Below, in pieces: positions 18,888 to 27,542 of a DNA stretch of 64,000 nucleotides (the first letter of the stretch is position 1; every line of letters begins with the position of its first letter). Under the pieces are notes generated by a model. The model was not told the origin of the DNA. It searched no databases and worked only from the letters and a program-made list of their open reading frames with translations. Both the position numbers and the translations under genes were made by a program. The DNA is from Balneolaceae bacterium UBA7797. Lineage in GTDB: Bacteria; Bacteroidota; Rhodothermia; Balneolales; Balneolaceae. The DNA is taken from the NCBI GenBank assembly GCA_002480645.1, contig DLCN01000029.1, forward strand, positions 1-64,000, read 5' to 3'.

Positions 18888-18923
18888 AAGGCTGGGTAGT
18901 GATGTTACCCGGCCTTTTTTTTG
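18888..18923 (+). terminator. Strong terminator between the two TetR genes
   Basis: AAGGC-T-GGGTA and TTACCC-G-GCCTT form a stem around a short loop, followed by eight Ts. It lies nearly 200 bases beyond the first TetR stop, so it ends either a long 3' end or a separate small RNA. Confidence 0.85.
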
Positions 18924-19107
18924 TATTTAGAATCACTTCTCAAAAAAGATCAGGTTAGTTTAACTTCCTGTCGATCCGAGTTCAGCTAACGAAATTCCCT
19001 GACTCGACAAATTATATCGGGTCGGTTCATTGTTCAGTTTTGCTATTAATCCTCTACATCTTATAAAGAAAAATAACTTTCAGCTGACATCCCTTTTCTT
19101 TAAATTA

Positions 19108-19133
19108 CACTAAATGATAAAAATTAGTTTCCA
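19108..19133 (+). promoter_or_regulatory. Candidate TetR operator, copy 2
   Basis: CACTAAA...TTAGTTTCCA, matching copy 1 at 20 of 26 positions, again three bases before the ATG. The outer ACTAA and TTAGT are inverted. The 200 bases before it (18924-19107) show no gene. Confidence 0.5.
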
Positions 19134-19136
19134 TTT

Positions 19137-19733
19137 ATGGCTTACTCAGATGATAATACAATAGAAAAAGTAAGAGAGCTTTTTTTTAAAAGAGGATTCA
19201 GCCGGATTACCATGGATGAGCTTGCCAGCGAAATGGGAATAAGTAAAAAAACTCTGTATAACCATTATTCCGGAAAGAAAGAAATACTAGAACTTGTTAT
19301 AAAGGACCTCAGGAATACACTTACTCTAGGAGTGGATCAGATTATGCTGCAGGAAGACAAGACTTTTAAAGAAAAGCTTCTTGCTATCCTGTCTTTCATT
19401 GGGAAGACGATGGCAAATCTGGAACCTCAATTTCTTATAGATCTAAAAAAATCATATCCAGAGTTAAGTAAAGAACTGGAAGCTTACAAACATGAGGCTG
19501 CCTTCAACCGGTTTAATTTGTTACTGGAAGAAGGGATAAGAAAAGGATATGTGAAGCCGGATGTAAACAAAAGTATGGCCGTGTTGGTCTATTCTTCTAT
19601 GATAGAAATGGCAATGAACCCGGAATATATCAGCAAATTGCCGCATGAGTTGAAAAGGGATATTCCATTTAGTACAACAGAAATGTTTAAAGGAATGGTA
19701 CTGGTAATGCTGCAAGGAATATTAAACGAATGA
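19137..19733 (+). CDS. TetR/AcrR family regulator, paralog 2
   Basis: 198 residues, a close paralog of the protein encoded at 18094 with the same HTH signature (ITMDELASEMGISKKTLYNHYSGKKEIL, about residues 21-48) and a ligand domain alignable over its whole length. It sits 18 bases before the TolC gene, so it is probably the first gene of the exporter operon and represses it. The duplicated regulators may have diverged to answer different ligands. Confidence 0.93.
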   Translation: MAYSDDNTIEKVRELFFKRGFSRITMDELASEMGISKKTLYNHYSGKKEILELVIKDLRNTLTLGVDQIMLQEDKTFKEKLLAILSFIGKTMANLEPQFLIDLKKSYPELSKELEAYKHEAAFNRFNLLLEEGIRKGYVKPDVNKSMAVLVYSSMIEMAMNPEYISKLPHELKRDIPFSTTEMFKGMVLVMLQGILNE

Positions 19734-19751
19734 TCAAAAAAATTTAACATA

Positions 19752-21149
19752 ATGGAAACTAAAAAAACGTATATAGTTTACTTTGTGATATGCATATTGA
19801 TGCTTCCTGTGTCAATAGTTAAGGCACAACAGGTAATCATAGAAACGGAGCTAAAACTTCTGCTGGATGATGCGGTTCAGAACTCCAAAACAGTTCAGAT
19901 TGAACAGCAAAATGCTCAACAAGCTGCAAATAACAGAACGAAAGCGCTCAAGACCTATATGCCAACGGTGGGGGTTACAACCAGCTACACCCATTTGAAC
20001 GATGCCATCACTTTTCCAGGTAATCTGGAAACCCTGTTGATGGGAACTCAACAGCTGTTAATTAAAGAACAGCTCGGACTCGGATTTAATGCTCCATTTC
20101 CCGCTGGCATTCCATTAGCAGAAGTGGAACCACTGCAAGTGCAGAATATTTTTCGGGCAACACTGGAAGCTGATATGGTTTTGTTTACCGGACTTCAGGC
20201 TCCTCGATTAGCTAAAGCCGCAGAACATCAACAACGTGCGTACGAGGCTTTGGGCGATAAAGAAGCGACTTCAGTGATTCAGCAAACCATACAAATGTAT
20301 AAGAGTTTGGCGCTGATGAATAAATCGGAACAGGTGCTCGAAAACAGTGAAAAGCGATTAGCTGAGCAATCCCGTTTCGTAGCTAAAGCTGTTGAAAAAG
20401 GCTTGGCAACGGAGTTGGAAGAATCACGCATTGAGTTGGCACGACAACAACTTCAACAGAAATGGATTGAGTTGAATACGCAACGACAACTAGCCTTGGC
20501 AATGCTTTCTCAACTTACCGGAAAACCGATTGATAGTTTACAGACGTTGAATCCTGAGTTGAAAGAATGGATGGTTGATTATTCAACACAGAATATTGCG
20601 AATCGACCTGAATTGAGAGCTTTAACTGAAGCAGAGCTGGCCACCGAGTTCAAGAAAAAATCGGCCTATGGCGCCTATATGCCTAAGGTAAAGCTATTCG
20701 GTAAACGAGAACTATACGAAGATGATCTCTCGCTTTTGGATCCGGAATGGATGGTTGGCGTTGGAATGAGTTGGAATCTGTTTGATGGATTGAAGAGAAC
20801 AGAAGATGTGCAAAATGCTAAACTGGATGTGACGAAAATCACCCTTCAAAAAGAACAGGCACAAGAGTTGCTACAGGTTGGACTTCAAAAAGCAGCGCTG
20901 GAATATGAAGCAACCAATCAACAGATAGCAGTGGCTGAACAACGAGTTGAAACTGCAAAAAAGGCTTACCGAATTTTAGAAAAACAGTATCAGGTGGGAT
21001 TAGCTCCACAACGAGATTTTCTTGACTCAGAGAATGAATTACAACAAGCTGAGTTGGGAATGAGCAAAGCCGTGTTTGATCAAAATATGGCGGCTGTAAA
21101 CTATCTGATTGCGGGGGGAAGCCTGCAACATCTCATCGGGCAACAATAA
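19752..21149 (+). CDS. TolC family outer-membrane efflux channel
   Basis: 465 residues. A signal peptide ends KAQQ (about residue 26). The body is long alpha-helical with two structurally repeated halves, typical of TolC: QNAQQAANNRTKALKTYMPTVGV in the first and PQRDFLDSENELQQAELGMSKA in the second. It forms the outer-membrane exit duct for the HlyD/ABC-2 pair encoded next. The start codon itself lies inside GGAAACTAA, the reverse complement of the TTAGTTTCC word seen before the TetR genes, which suggests regulator binding over the translation start. Confidence 0.93.
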   Translation: METKKTYIVYFVICILMLPVSIVKAQQVIIETELKLLLDDAVQNSKTVQIEQQNAQQAANNRTKALKTYMPTVGVTTSYTHLNDAITFPGNLETLLMGTQQLLIKEQLGLGFNAPFPAGIPLAEVEPLQVQNIFRATLEADMVLFTGLQAPRLAKAAEHQQRAYEALGDKEATSVIQQTIQMYKSLALMNKSEQVLENSEKRLAEQSRFVAKAVEKGLATELEESRIELARQQLQQKWIELNTQRQLALAMLSQLTGKPIDSLQTLNPELKEWMVDYSTQNIANRPELRALTEAELATEFKKKSAYGAYMPKVKLFGKRELYEDDLSLLDPEWMVGVGMSWNLFDGLKRTEDVQNAKLDVTKITLQKEQAQELLQVGLQKAALEYEATNQQIAVAEQRVETAKKAYRILEKQYQVGLAPQRDFLDSENELQQAELGMSKAVFDQNMAAVNYLIAGGSLQHLIGQQ

Positions 21150-21170
21150 GAATTTAGACTATACAAAATC

Positions 21171-22142
21171 ATGAAAACAATGAATATTCAACGAAAATTA
21201 GTGATGGTTGTGCTGGTGGCGGTGGTTGCCTCAGCATGTAACGATAAATCCTACGAAGGTGCGATTGAAGGAAAGTTCAAACGTGAAGAACTGGGAATAA
21301 GTAGTAAAATTCCGGGTCGCATCGTAGAGCTCCGCGTAGAAGAAGGCGATGTGGTTCATAAAGGCGATACGCTGGCTGTACTGGATTTCCCTGAAGTAGA
21401 AGCCAAACTTCAACAGGCAGAAGGTGCGTACCTCTCTGCAAAATCGCAGTACGAGATGTCACTGAACGGTGCGACTGATGATGAACGCCGACAAATGGAC
21501 GCGGTATTTGCTGCAGCTAAAGAGCAGTTCGATTTCCTTGAGAAAACCAAAGAGCGTATGCAGAGCATGTACGAAGATTCCCTCATTTCTGCTCAACAGT
21601 ATGATGAGGTTCTTGCCAAGTACAACGGTGCCAGAGCTCAGTTTGAACAGGCTCGTGCCAAGAAAAACGAAGTGGATACCGGCGTAAGAACCGAAAAACA
21701 AATGATGGCAAAAGGACAAATGGATCGTGCTTCGGGAGCCATTGCCGAAGCAAAAGTGGCGTACAACGAACGGTTCATCATCGCACCGGAAACTATGAGT
21801 ATTCAAACTATTTCGTTGAACGAAGGCGAGTTAGCGCTGGCCGGTTATACCATCATTAACGGGTACAAATTGAGCGAGCCTTATGTGCGTGTGACGGTTT
21901 CTGAAAGTAAGTTGAATGAATTCAAGACGGGAAGTAGTTACACGGTCAAGCAACCGTTTACAGAGGAAAGGTTCGCCGCAAAATTGGTGAGAGTGAAAGA
22001 ATTAGCGGCTTATGCGAACAAAACCAGTTCGTATCCAAATTATGAGTTGGGCGAAGCTATTTACGAATTGAAATTGATTCCCGAATCGATTGAAAGTGTG
22101 CATGACTGGTACGCCAACACCACCGTATTGATTGAGGAATAA
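21171..22142 (+). CDS. HlyD/AcrA-type membrane-fusion lipoprotein
   Basis: 323 residues. The leader ends in ASAC (Cys23) as a lipobox. A biotinyl-lipoyl-like half-motif (KIPGRIVELRVEEGDVVHKGDTLAVLD, about 46-72) precedes a coiled-coil hairpin (about 75-190) and a beta-barrel domain ending near 323. Such adaptors bridge the inner-membrane transporter and TolC across the periplasm. It lies 21 bases after tolC and ten bases before the permease start, in one operon. Confidence 0.92.
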   Translation: MKTMNIQRKLVMVVLVAVVASACNDKSYEGAIEGKFKREELGISSKIPGRIVELRVEEGDVVHKGDTLAVLDFPEVEAKLQQAEGAYLSAKSQYEMSLNGATDDERRQMDAVFAAAKEQFDFLEKTKERMQSMYEDSLISAQQYDEVLAKYNGARAQFEQARAKKNEVDTGVRTEKQMMAKGQMDRASGAIAEAKVAYNERFIIAPETMSIQTISLNEGELALAGYTIINGYKLSEPYVRVTVSESKLNEFKTGSSYTVKQPFTEERFAAKLVRVKELAAYANKTSSYPNYELGEAIYELKLIPESIESVHDWYANTTVLIEE

Positions 22143-22152
22143 GGAGCGAATC

Positions 22153-23319
22153 ATGAAGATTTTCGCCAAACTTTTTAAACGTGAATTGAAGCTGTTTTTC
22201 TCAAACAGCGTGGCGGTGTTCATCTTTTTCGCGGCCCCGATTGGTTATGGACTGATGGTGGGAAGTGCCTATCAACAGGCAAAATTAACGGATTTGAATG
22301 TGCTGGTAGTTGACAGCGATGACTCACCGCTTAGTAACAAAGTGATCGATGCCCTCGACGATAATCAATATCTGAAAGTGGCCGAAGTACAGTTCGAAAA
22401 CACGGGAGTTAAACAGAAGGTAGTCGACCATGATTATGTTGCTGTGATTTACATCCCCGAGCGATTTGAAGCCAACATCTTGCAGAAAAGACAACCGGAA
22501 GTGAATGTTGAGCTGAACGGTGCCAATATGGTGCTGGGTAACTACGCGAGTTCTGGAATTCAGACGGTGCTAGGTACGTTGAATGCTGGCATCGAAATTG
22601 AATCTCTGAAAAAACAGGGATTGCCGGAAGTGACTGCGCGTAGTCAATATGCACCATTTCGGGTTTCCGTAAATCGATTTTTCAATCCCGCTAACAACTA
22701 CCTGTACTTCGTTTGGCCTGGAATTATGGGCACGGTGATACAGCAGGTAATTCTGATTGTAATGGCGCTGAGTTTCTCCCGGGAGTATGAAGAAAATACC
22801 TTCCGTGGATTAGTGAAGCTGTCTGATTCTCCCGGATTTCTTCTATTCATCAAAAGCTTCCCTGTGTTCATCATGACTATGCTGATGTGGGGCGTGGTGT
22901 ACTTCATATTCTACCCTGCATTTAAAGTGATGTTGCCCGCCAATGGATTTGCGAATTGGTCGCTGGTATTGCTCTTTACGCTATCCAATATCGCATTAGG
23001 AACCACGATGAGTGTATTGATTCCTTCTCAGTTGAAAACTACGGAAGTGTTGATGGCGATTTCACTCCCAAGTTTTATTCTGAGTGGATTCACGTGGCCG
23101 TTAGAAGGAATGCCGGGCTGGTTGATTCATTATGTTTCAGATTTGATTCCTTTGACTCACTTTTTGAGCGCTTACCGAAAACTTCAGTTGATGGGCGTTG
23201 GCTTAGGAACCGTTCAAAGAGAAGTTATCATTTTGGCTGTGATGGCTATCCTATTCCTCGTTGTCTCCTGGATCGCACTTTGGTTCAGAATCCATCGTGT
23301 GGAGAAACAACAGGGTTAA
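22153..23319 (+). CDS. ABC-2 type transporter permease
   Basis: 388 residues from the ATG at 22153, preceded by AGGAG with six bases spacing; the frame is open to an ATG seven codons earlier that overlaps the HlyD stop and is less likely. One N-terminal membrane helix, a large extracytoplasmic domain (about 45-175), then five membrane helices, as in the YhhJ/YbhR group. With the TolC and HlyD proteins it should make a tripartite exporter for a drug or toxic organic compound. No ATP-binding subunit and no second permease is encoded in the operon; the next 500 bases are repeats. Confidence 0.88.
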   Translation: MKIFAKLFKRELKLFFSNSVAVFIFFAAPIGYGLMVGSAYQQAKLTDLNVLVVDSDDSPLSNKVIDALDDNQYLKVAEVQFENTGVKQKVVDHDYVAVIYIPERFEANILQKRQPEVNVELNGANMVLGNYASSGIQTVLGTLNAGIEIESLKKQGLPEVTARSQYAPFRVSVNRFFNPANNYLYFVWPGIMGTVIQQVILIVMALSFSREYEENTFRGLVKLSDSPGFLLFIKSFPVFIMTMLMWGVVYFIFYPAFKVMLPANGFANWSLVLLFTLSNIALGTTMSVLIPSQLKTTEVLMAISLPSFILSGFTWPLEGMPGWLIHYVSDLIPLTHFLSAYRKLQLMGVGLGTVQREVIILAVMAILFLVVSWIALWFRIHRVEKQQG

Positions 23320-23364
23320 TTCAAGAAAGGGCATGAAGTAATTCCTGCCTTTTTTGTTTGTTGA

Positions 23365-23550
23365 TAAAGTAGACTAAATCCGTCTGGACGCTTGAGCCGG
23401 TCTGCCGGATTTTTGACCTCCTCTGTCTCTTCCTTCTTAAGGAGGAGAACTCCTTGTAAAAATCTTTGCAGTATTTCAGATGAATTAAAAGGCAATAAAG
23501 TCCCCCTTTGAAGGGGGATCAATGAGCTCAGGGAATCTGAGTTCATTGCG
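23365..23550. repeat. Mosaic intergenic repeat with hairpins (left part)
   Basis: AAATCCG...CGGATTT encloses a 25-base stretch; then a CTCC..CTTC / AAGGAGGAG segment; then TCCCCCTT-TG-AAGGGGGA (23501-23518) and CAATGAGCTCAG/CTGAGTTCATTG (23520-23548). Related modules (ATCCGTC, GAGGAG-AACTC, TTCATTGCG) recur at 63810-64000. No gene is seen here. Confidence 0.65.
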
Positions 23551-23578
23551 GGGGATGTTACCTACAGTTTGATTTGCC

Positions 23579-23602
23579 GTACTTTTGTGCCGACAAAAGT
23601 AC
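23579..23602. repeat. Perfect hairpin GTACTTTTGT/ACAAAAGTAC
   Basis: A 10-base perfect stem with the loop GCCG. The accompanying phrase ACAAAAGTACCAAAAA is a familiar kind of Bacteroidota intergenic repeat. Confidence 0.7.
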
Positions 23603-23632
23603 CAAAAACTCCCAGCTACGATTTCTTCAGGG

Positions 23633-23699
23633 CAGAAATTCCCGCGTCAGACAAAACATCAAATGTCACATGAAGTGACCGATGTTTTGCTTTTCTGCC
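23633..23699. repeat. Compound inverted repeat
   Basis: GGCAGAAA pairs with TTTCTGCC on the outside, CAAAACATC with GATGTTTTG inside, and GTCAC with GTGAC at the tip. The remaining bases to 23826 hold no recognisable gene or signal. Confidence 0.65.
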
Positions 23700-23826
23700 G
23701 CTTTATAAATTTCAGCTATCCCTTCACAAATCTAAGGCTGGTTAAATTTATGGGCCGGAATAAAAATCCCCTCTTGATAAGCCTATGCTGAATTTGTTTC
23801 AGTAGTGATTTAGAAGTGTGTTAAAT

Positions 23827-24780
23827 TCAAATATTTTTCTCAATATGCTCTGCAATCATATCTGCGTGAACGCGGGTATTCTCGATGAAAAACTTATTCG
23901 TTTCCATTCCGCCACAAACAACACCAGCTACATATACGCCTTTGCGCTTGGTTTCGAGGGTTGGTTCATCATACAGTGGTGTACACAAATCATCGTCGCT
24001 TAGGTCGATGCCAAGTTTGTCCATCAGTTTGTAATTCGGTTGATAGCCGGTCATTGCTAACACAAAATCGTTAGGAATGGTCACTTCACCATCAGGCGTT
24101 TCCAGCACCACTTCATGCGGGCGGATTTCCTTCACTTCTGTGTTGAAGTATGCTTTCACTTCCTCTTTTTCAATTCGGTTTTCAATATCAGGGCGAACCC
24201 AGTATTTCACTGATTTCTTGATTTCAGGATAACGCACGGCCATGGTTACGTTGGCATTAGCGCGGAAGCATTCGAGGGCAACATCCACCCCGGAATTACC
24301 AGCACCTACCACTAACACATTTTGCCATGCAAAAGGATGCGCCTCTTTATAATAGTGGTGAACTTTTGGAAGATCTTCCCCCGGAATATTCATTTTGTTT
24401 GGCGTTCCGTAAAATCCCGTAGCAACCACCACTTTTGTGGCTTGATAAGTGTCTTTGTCGGTAGTAATGGTGAAGCTTCCATCTTCGCCTTCGAGCTTTT
24501 CCACAGCTTCATACAAGTGAATAGGGAGCTCAAAATGTTCCGCAACCCGACGGTAATACTCCAGCGATTCGGCTCTGGTTGGTTTGTATCCGTGCGAAAT
24601 GAAAGGAACATCTCCAATTTCCAGACGATCAGAAGTGGAGAAAAAGGTCATGTTGCTGGGATAGTTGTACAACGAGCTGACGAGGCAGTCTTTCTCTATG
24701 ATCAGGAATGGAATGTTTCTCTTTTTTAACTGAATGCCGGTTGCCAGTCCAATCGGACCTGCGCCAATGATGATTACCAT
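23827..24780 (-). CDS. ypdA: YpdA-type FAD/NAD(P)-dependent reductase (putative bacillithiol disulfide reductase)
   Basis: 317 residues. An N-terminal FAD-binding GAGPIGLATG (about 6-15), a second dinucleotide fold GAGNSGVDVAL (about 157-167), and an ATGFYGTPNKMNIPGEDL segment are characteristic of YpdA. The family reduces oxidised bacillithiol with NADPH and lacks the CxxC of thioredoxin reductases, which is also missing here; a single Cys in the VAGVVCGG segment near the C-terminus is conserved in the family. It implies a bacillithiol-based redox buffer. It is followed upstream, on the same strand, by a YheT-type hydrolase gene 56 bases away. Confidence 0.9.
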   Translation of the reverse strand: MVIIIGAGPIGLATGIQLKKRNIPFLIIEKDCLVSSLYNYPSNMTFFSTSDRLEIGDVPFISHGYKPTRAESLEYYRRVAEHFELPIHLYEAVEKLEGEDGSFTITTDKDTYQATKVVVATGFYGTPNKMNIPGEDLPKVHHYYKEAHPFAWQNVLVVGAGNSGVDVALECFRANANVTMAVRYPEIKKSVKYWVRPDIENRIEKEEVKAYFNTEVKEIRPHEVVLETPDGEVTIPNDFVLAMTGYQPNYKLMDKLGIDLSDDDLCTPLYDEPTLETKRKGVYVAGVVCGGMETNKFFIENTRVHADMIAEHIEKNI

Positions 24781-24836
24781 GAAGTGAGTGCGTTTATATG
24801 TTTGAGTAGTTTAAACAGCTGCAAGATAAGAATCGT

Positions 24837-25796
24837 TTAGCGATGTTTGAACCATTGTATAATACTTCGGTTTAACCAGTTTTCTTCTTTGTTGATGAAA
24901 CCAACATGACCACCTTTCCGGGTGAAAATATAATCCACATGGTCATTATTGTTGATGTCATAGTGTGGAGCGTACTCAAAAGGACATAAGGTATCTTCTT
25001 TACTGTGAATAATGAGTAATGGCTTTTGTACATCTTTAATGAACAACCGGGACGAGCAGGTATCGTAATAATGATCGGCGGAATTAAAACCATGAATTTT
25101 AGCCGTTACCTGATCATCAAAATCGTAGATTGAATTTCCGGAAAAAGTGGGTAAATCCGGGTGCAGAGTACGCTTTTGCTCGAGTTTACCGGAAAGTGTT
25201 CGTAAGAAACGATACTCATAGAGCCGGTTGATTCCATGATGCATACGATAAGAACCCCGCTTAAGATCGAAAGGTGGAGAAACAGCAACGGCCTGTTCTA
25301 CCGGATGATTTTCTTTCCATTCACCCAGGGATTTAATTAAAGCATTTGCCCCTAACGAAAACCCGACAGCATAGACCGGACGTCCGGGAAATGTTTCAGA
25401 AATCCAGTTGAAAAAGAGTTTATAATCTGTGGTTTCTCCAGAGTGATAGAATCTGGGTTGTTTGTTTAATTTCGATCCGCAACCTCTGAAATTCATCGCC
25501 ACACTGGAAAATCCTTGAAGTTTCAGGTCATGCATTAAATTTCGAATATAAACCCGTTCTGAGGAGCCTTCAAGTCCATGAAAAAGAGCGACAATGGGTT
25601 GGGTGTTATTCAGGTCAAGTACATCAATTTCGATAAAATCATCATCCGGTGTATCGATTTCAATCCGTTTACAATTAACCGGTTTTGTTTTCCAGAATTG
25701 AGATGGAATAACGGTGTGAACATGCGTATTAAACGCCCATAATTTTGATTGGAATTCGGGAACCGGAAAGTCATCCGGCAGACTGGTTTCAAACAT
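24837..25796 (-). CDS. YheT family alpha/beta hydrolase
   Basis: 319 residues. The YheT signature includes an N-terminal HVHTVIPSQFW segment, ALFHGLEGSSERVYI, NFRGCGSK and the nucleophile elbow GFSLGAN, with the histidine in KGGHVGFI near the C-terminus. No signal peptide, so cytoplasmic. The family is an esterase-like group of uncertain substrate. It shares direction with the YpdA gene and may be co-transcribed. Confidence 0.9.
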   Translation of the reverse strand: MFETSLPDDFPVPEFQSKLWAFNTHVHTVIPSQFWKTKPVNCKRIEIDTPDDDFIEIDVLDLNNTQPIVALFHGLEGSSERVYIRNLMHDLKLQGFSSVAMNFRGCGSKLNKQPRFYHSGETTDYKLFFNWISETFPGRPVYAVGFSLGANALIKSLGEWKENHPVEQAVAVSPPFDLKRGSYRMHHGINRLYEYRFLRTLSGKLEQKRTLHPDLPTFSGNSIYDFDDQVTAKIHGFNSADHYYDTCSSRLFIKDVQKPLLIIHSKEDTLCPFEYAPHYDINNNDHVDYIFTRKGGHVGFINKEENWLNRSIIQWFKHR

Positions 25797-25895
25797 GCCT
25801 GAAAATAATAATCACAGTAGATAATTGTGGCAGAAATGACCGTAATTCAGAACTCTTAGGCAGAATTAGAATTTCTTCCACTTCTGTCTACTTTT

Positions 25896-27521
25896 ATGTA
25901 TGATTCGGCGAATATTAAAAGAGGAGACATTTTGATTATCAGCGGCAATCAACCCACCCCAACCACCCCAATCAAGAGAATAGCGGCCATCGATCTTGGT
26001 ACAAATTCATTTCATGGCATTATTGTGGAGATTTTTTCGGATGGAAGTTTCAGAAAGCTGGATGACCTCAAAGAGATGGTTCAGCTTGCCAAAAACGGAC
26101 TGGGTAACGGGCTTACTCCCGATGCCATGGAGCGGGGAATTGAGGCACTTAAAAAGATCAAAGTATTGTGTGATAGTTACGAAGCGGAACACATTCTTGC
26201 TTATGCAACCAGTGCCATCCGTGAAGCTCATAACGGTGGGGAATTCATTCAGCGCAGCATTGATGAAGTCGGGATTAAGATCAACGCGATTCCGGGTTCA
26301 GTAGAAGCCGAGCTAATTGGGTATGCCGTTCAACATGGAATTCATTTGGAGGAAGAACCAGTATTAATGGTGGATATCGGTGGTGGAAGTGTGGAATTTA
26401 TCATCGGGAACAACAAAGATTTTTTCTTCCTTACCAGCCGTAAGATCGGTGTTTCCCGAATGACGGATATCATTAAACCGGGTGATCCCATTACAAATAA
26501 GGAAATTAAAGAGCTGGAAAAATATTACGCAAAAGAATTAAAAGGCGTAGCTAAGGCACTCAAAGAATATCCGACTAAAACGATAATCGGTTCTTCGGGA
26601 ACTATGCAAAATATCGCGGCTATGATTGCCGCCCGAAAAGATCTGCCTTCTGATATTACCTTAAACGAACTTGAATATTCAGCTAAGGATTATTCAGAAT
26701 TCTACAAAGAGTTCATCAAAATGGATGCCAGCGAACGGGCAAATGTATCAGGATTGGATGATAAACGAATCGGGTTCATTAATACCGGGGTGGTTTTGGT
26801 GAATTACCTGATGCGTGAGTTTGATATCGAAAAAGTGAAGATTTCTACTCAGGCATTGCGGGAAGGGATCATTATACGGTACCTGAAGAAGGATATGATC
26901 GGTATGCCATGGAGCGGAGAATTTGCGGATCCCCGGCGCAGAAGTGTGTTCGAGTTATTGCGAAAATGCGACTGGCATGAGGCTCATTCCAAACATGTAA
27001 CCGATCTTGCACTCCGTCTTTTTGATGAGCTGAAAGACGATCTTAGCCTGAAAGAAGATGATCGTGAACTCCTTGAATATGCCGGGTACTTACACGATAT
27101 CGGTTATTATATATCACACTCCAAACATCATAAACATGCGTTGTATATCATTCGGCATGCTGACTTAAAGGGGTTTCGGGAAGAAGAAATTGAAGTGATC
27201 GCAAACGTTGCGCGATATCACCGTCGGTCAACCCCCAAGAAGCGGCATAAAGAGTATAAAAAGCTTAAAAAGAAAGTGCGTAAGCGCATTAAAAAGTTAT
27301 CCGGAATACTGAGAGTCGCAGACGGACTTGACCGGAGTCACTATCAAAATGTACAGAACCTGCAGGTCGAATTAACTGAGGAAGAAATGATCATCCATAT
27401 CGAAACCACAGACGATCCAAGCCTTGAAATCTGGGGCGCAATGCGCAAGCGATATCTTCTTGAAAAAGTAAGTAAGCGGGATGTGGTTATTAAAAGTGAT
27501 TTAATTACAGATCAGAATTAA
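25896..27521 (+). CDS. Ppx/GppA phosphatase with C-terminal HD domain
   Basis: 541 residues from the ATG at 25896, or 529 from a TTG at 25932 that has GAGGAG five bases upstream and may be the real start. The N-terminal part (about 27-325) is an ASKHA-type Ppx/GppA domain with AAIDLGTNSFHGII and VDIGGGSVEFI phosphate loops. The C-terminal part (about 350-520) is an HD domain with LHDIGYYIS, ARYHRRS and VADGLDRS. Such proteins hydrolyse polyphosphate or (p)ppGpp. It is divergently transcribed from the hydrolase gene with 99 bases between starts. Confidence 0.88.
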   Translation: MYDSANIKRGDILIISGNQPTPTTPIKRIAAIDLGTNSFHGIIVEIFSDGSFRKLDDLKEMVQLAKNGLGNGLTPDAMERGIEALKKIKVLCDSYEAEHILAYATSAIREAHNGGEFIQRSIDEVGIKINAIPGSVEAELIGYAVQHGIHLEEEPVLMVDIGGGSVEFIIGNNKDFFFLTSRKIGVSRMTDIIKPGDPITNKEIKELEKYYAKELKGVAKALKEYPTKTIIGSSGTMQNIAAMIAARKDLPSDITLNELEYSAKDYSEFYKEFIKMDASERANVSGLDDKRIGFINTGVVLVNYLMREFDIEKVKISTQALREGIIIRYLKKDMIGMPWSGEFADPRRRSVFELLRKCDWHEAHSKHVTDLALRLFDELKDDLSLKEDDRELLEYAGYLHDIGYYISHSKHHKHALYIIRHADLKGFREEEIEVIANVARYHRRSTPKKRHKEYKKLKKKVRKRIKKLSGILRVADGLDRSHYQNVQNLQVELTEEEMIIHIETTDDPSLEIWGAMRKRYLLEKVSKRDVVIKSDLITDQN

Positions 27522-27542
27522 TTGAATAGTATTTCTCAATTA

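Noticed and set aside
23585..23791. 68-codon frame in the repeat region
   Set aside because: Spans hairpin repeats, with a composition unlike the neighbours and no ribosome site.
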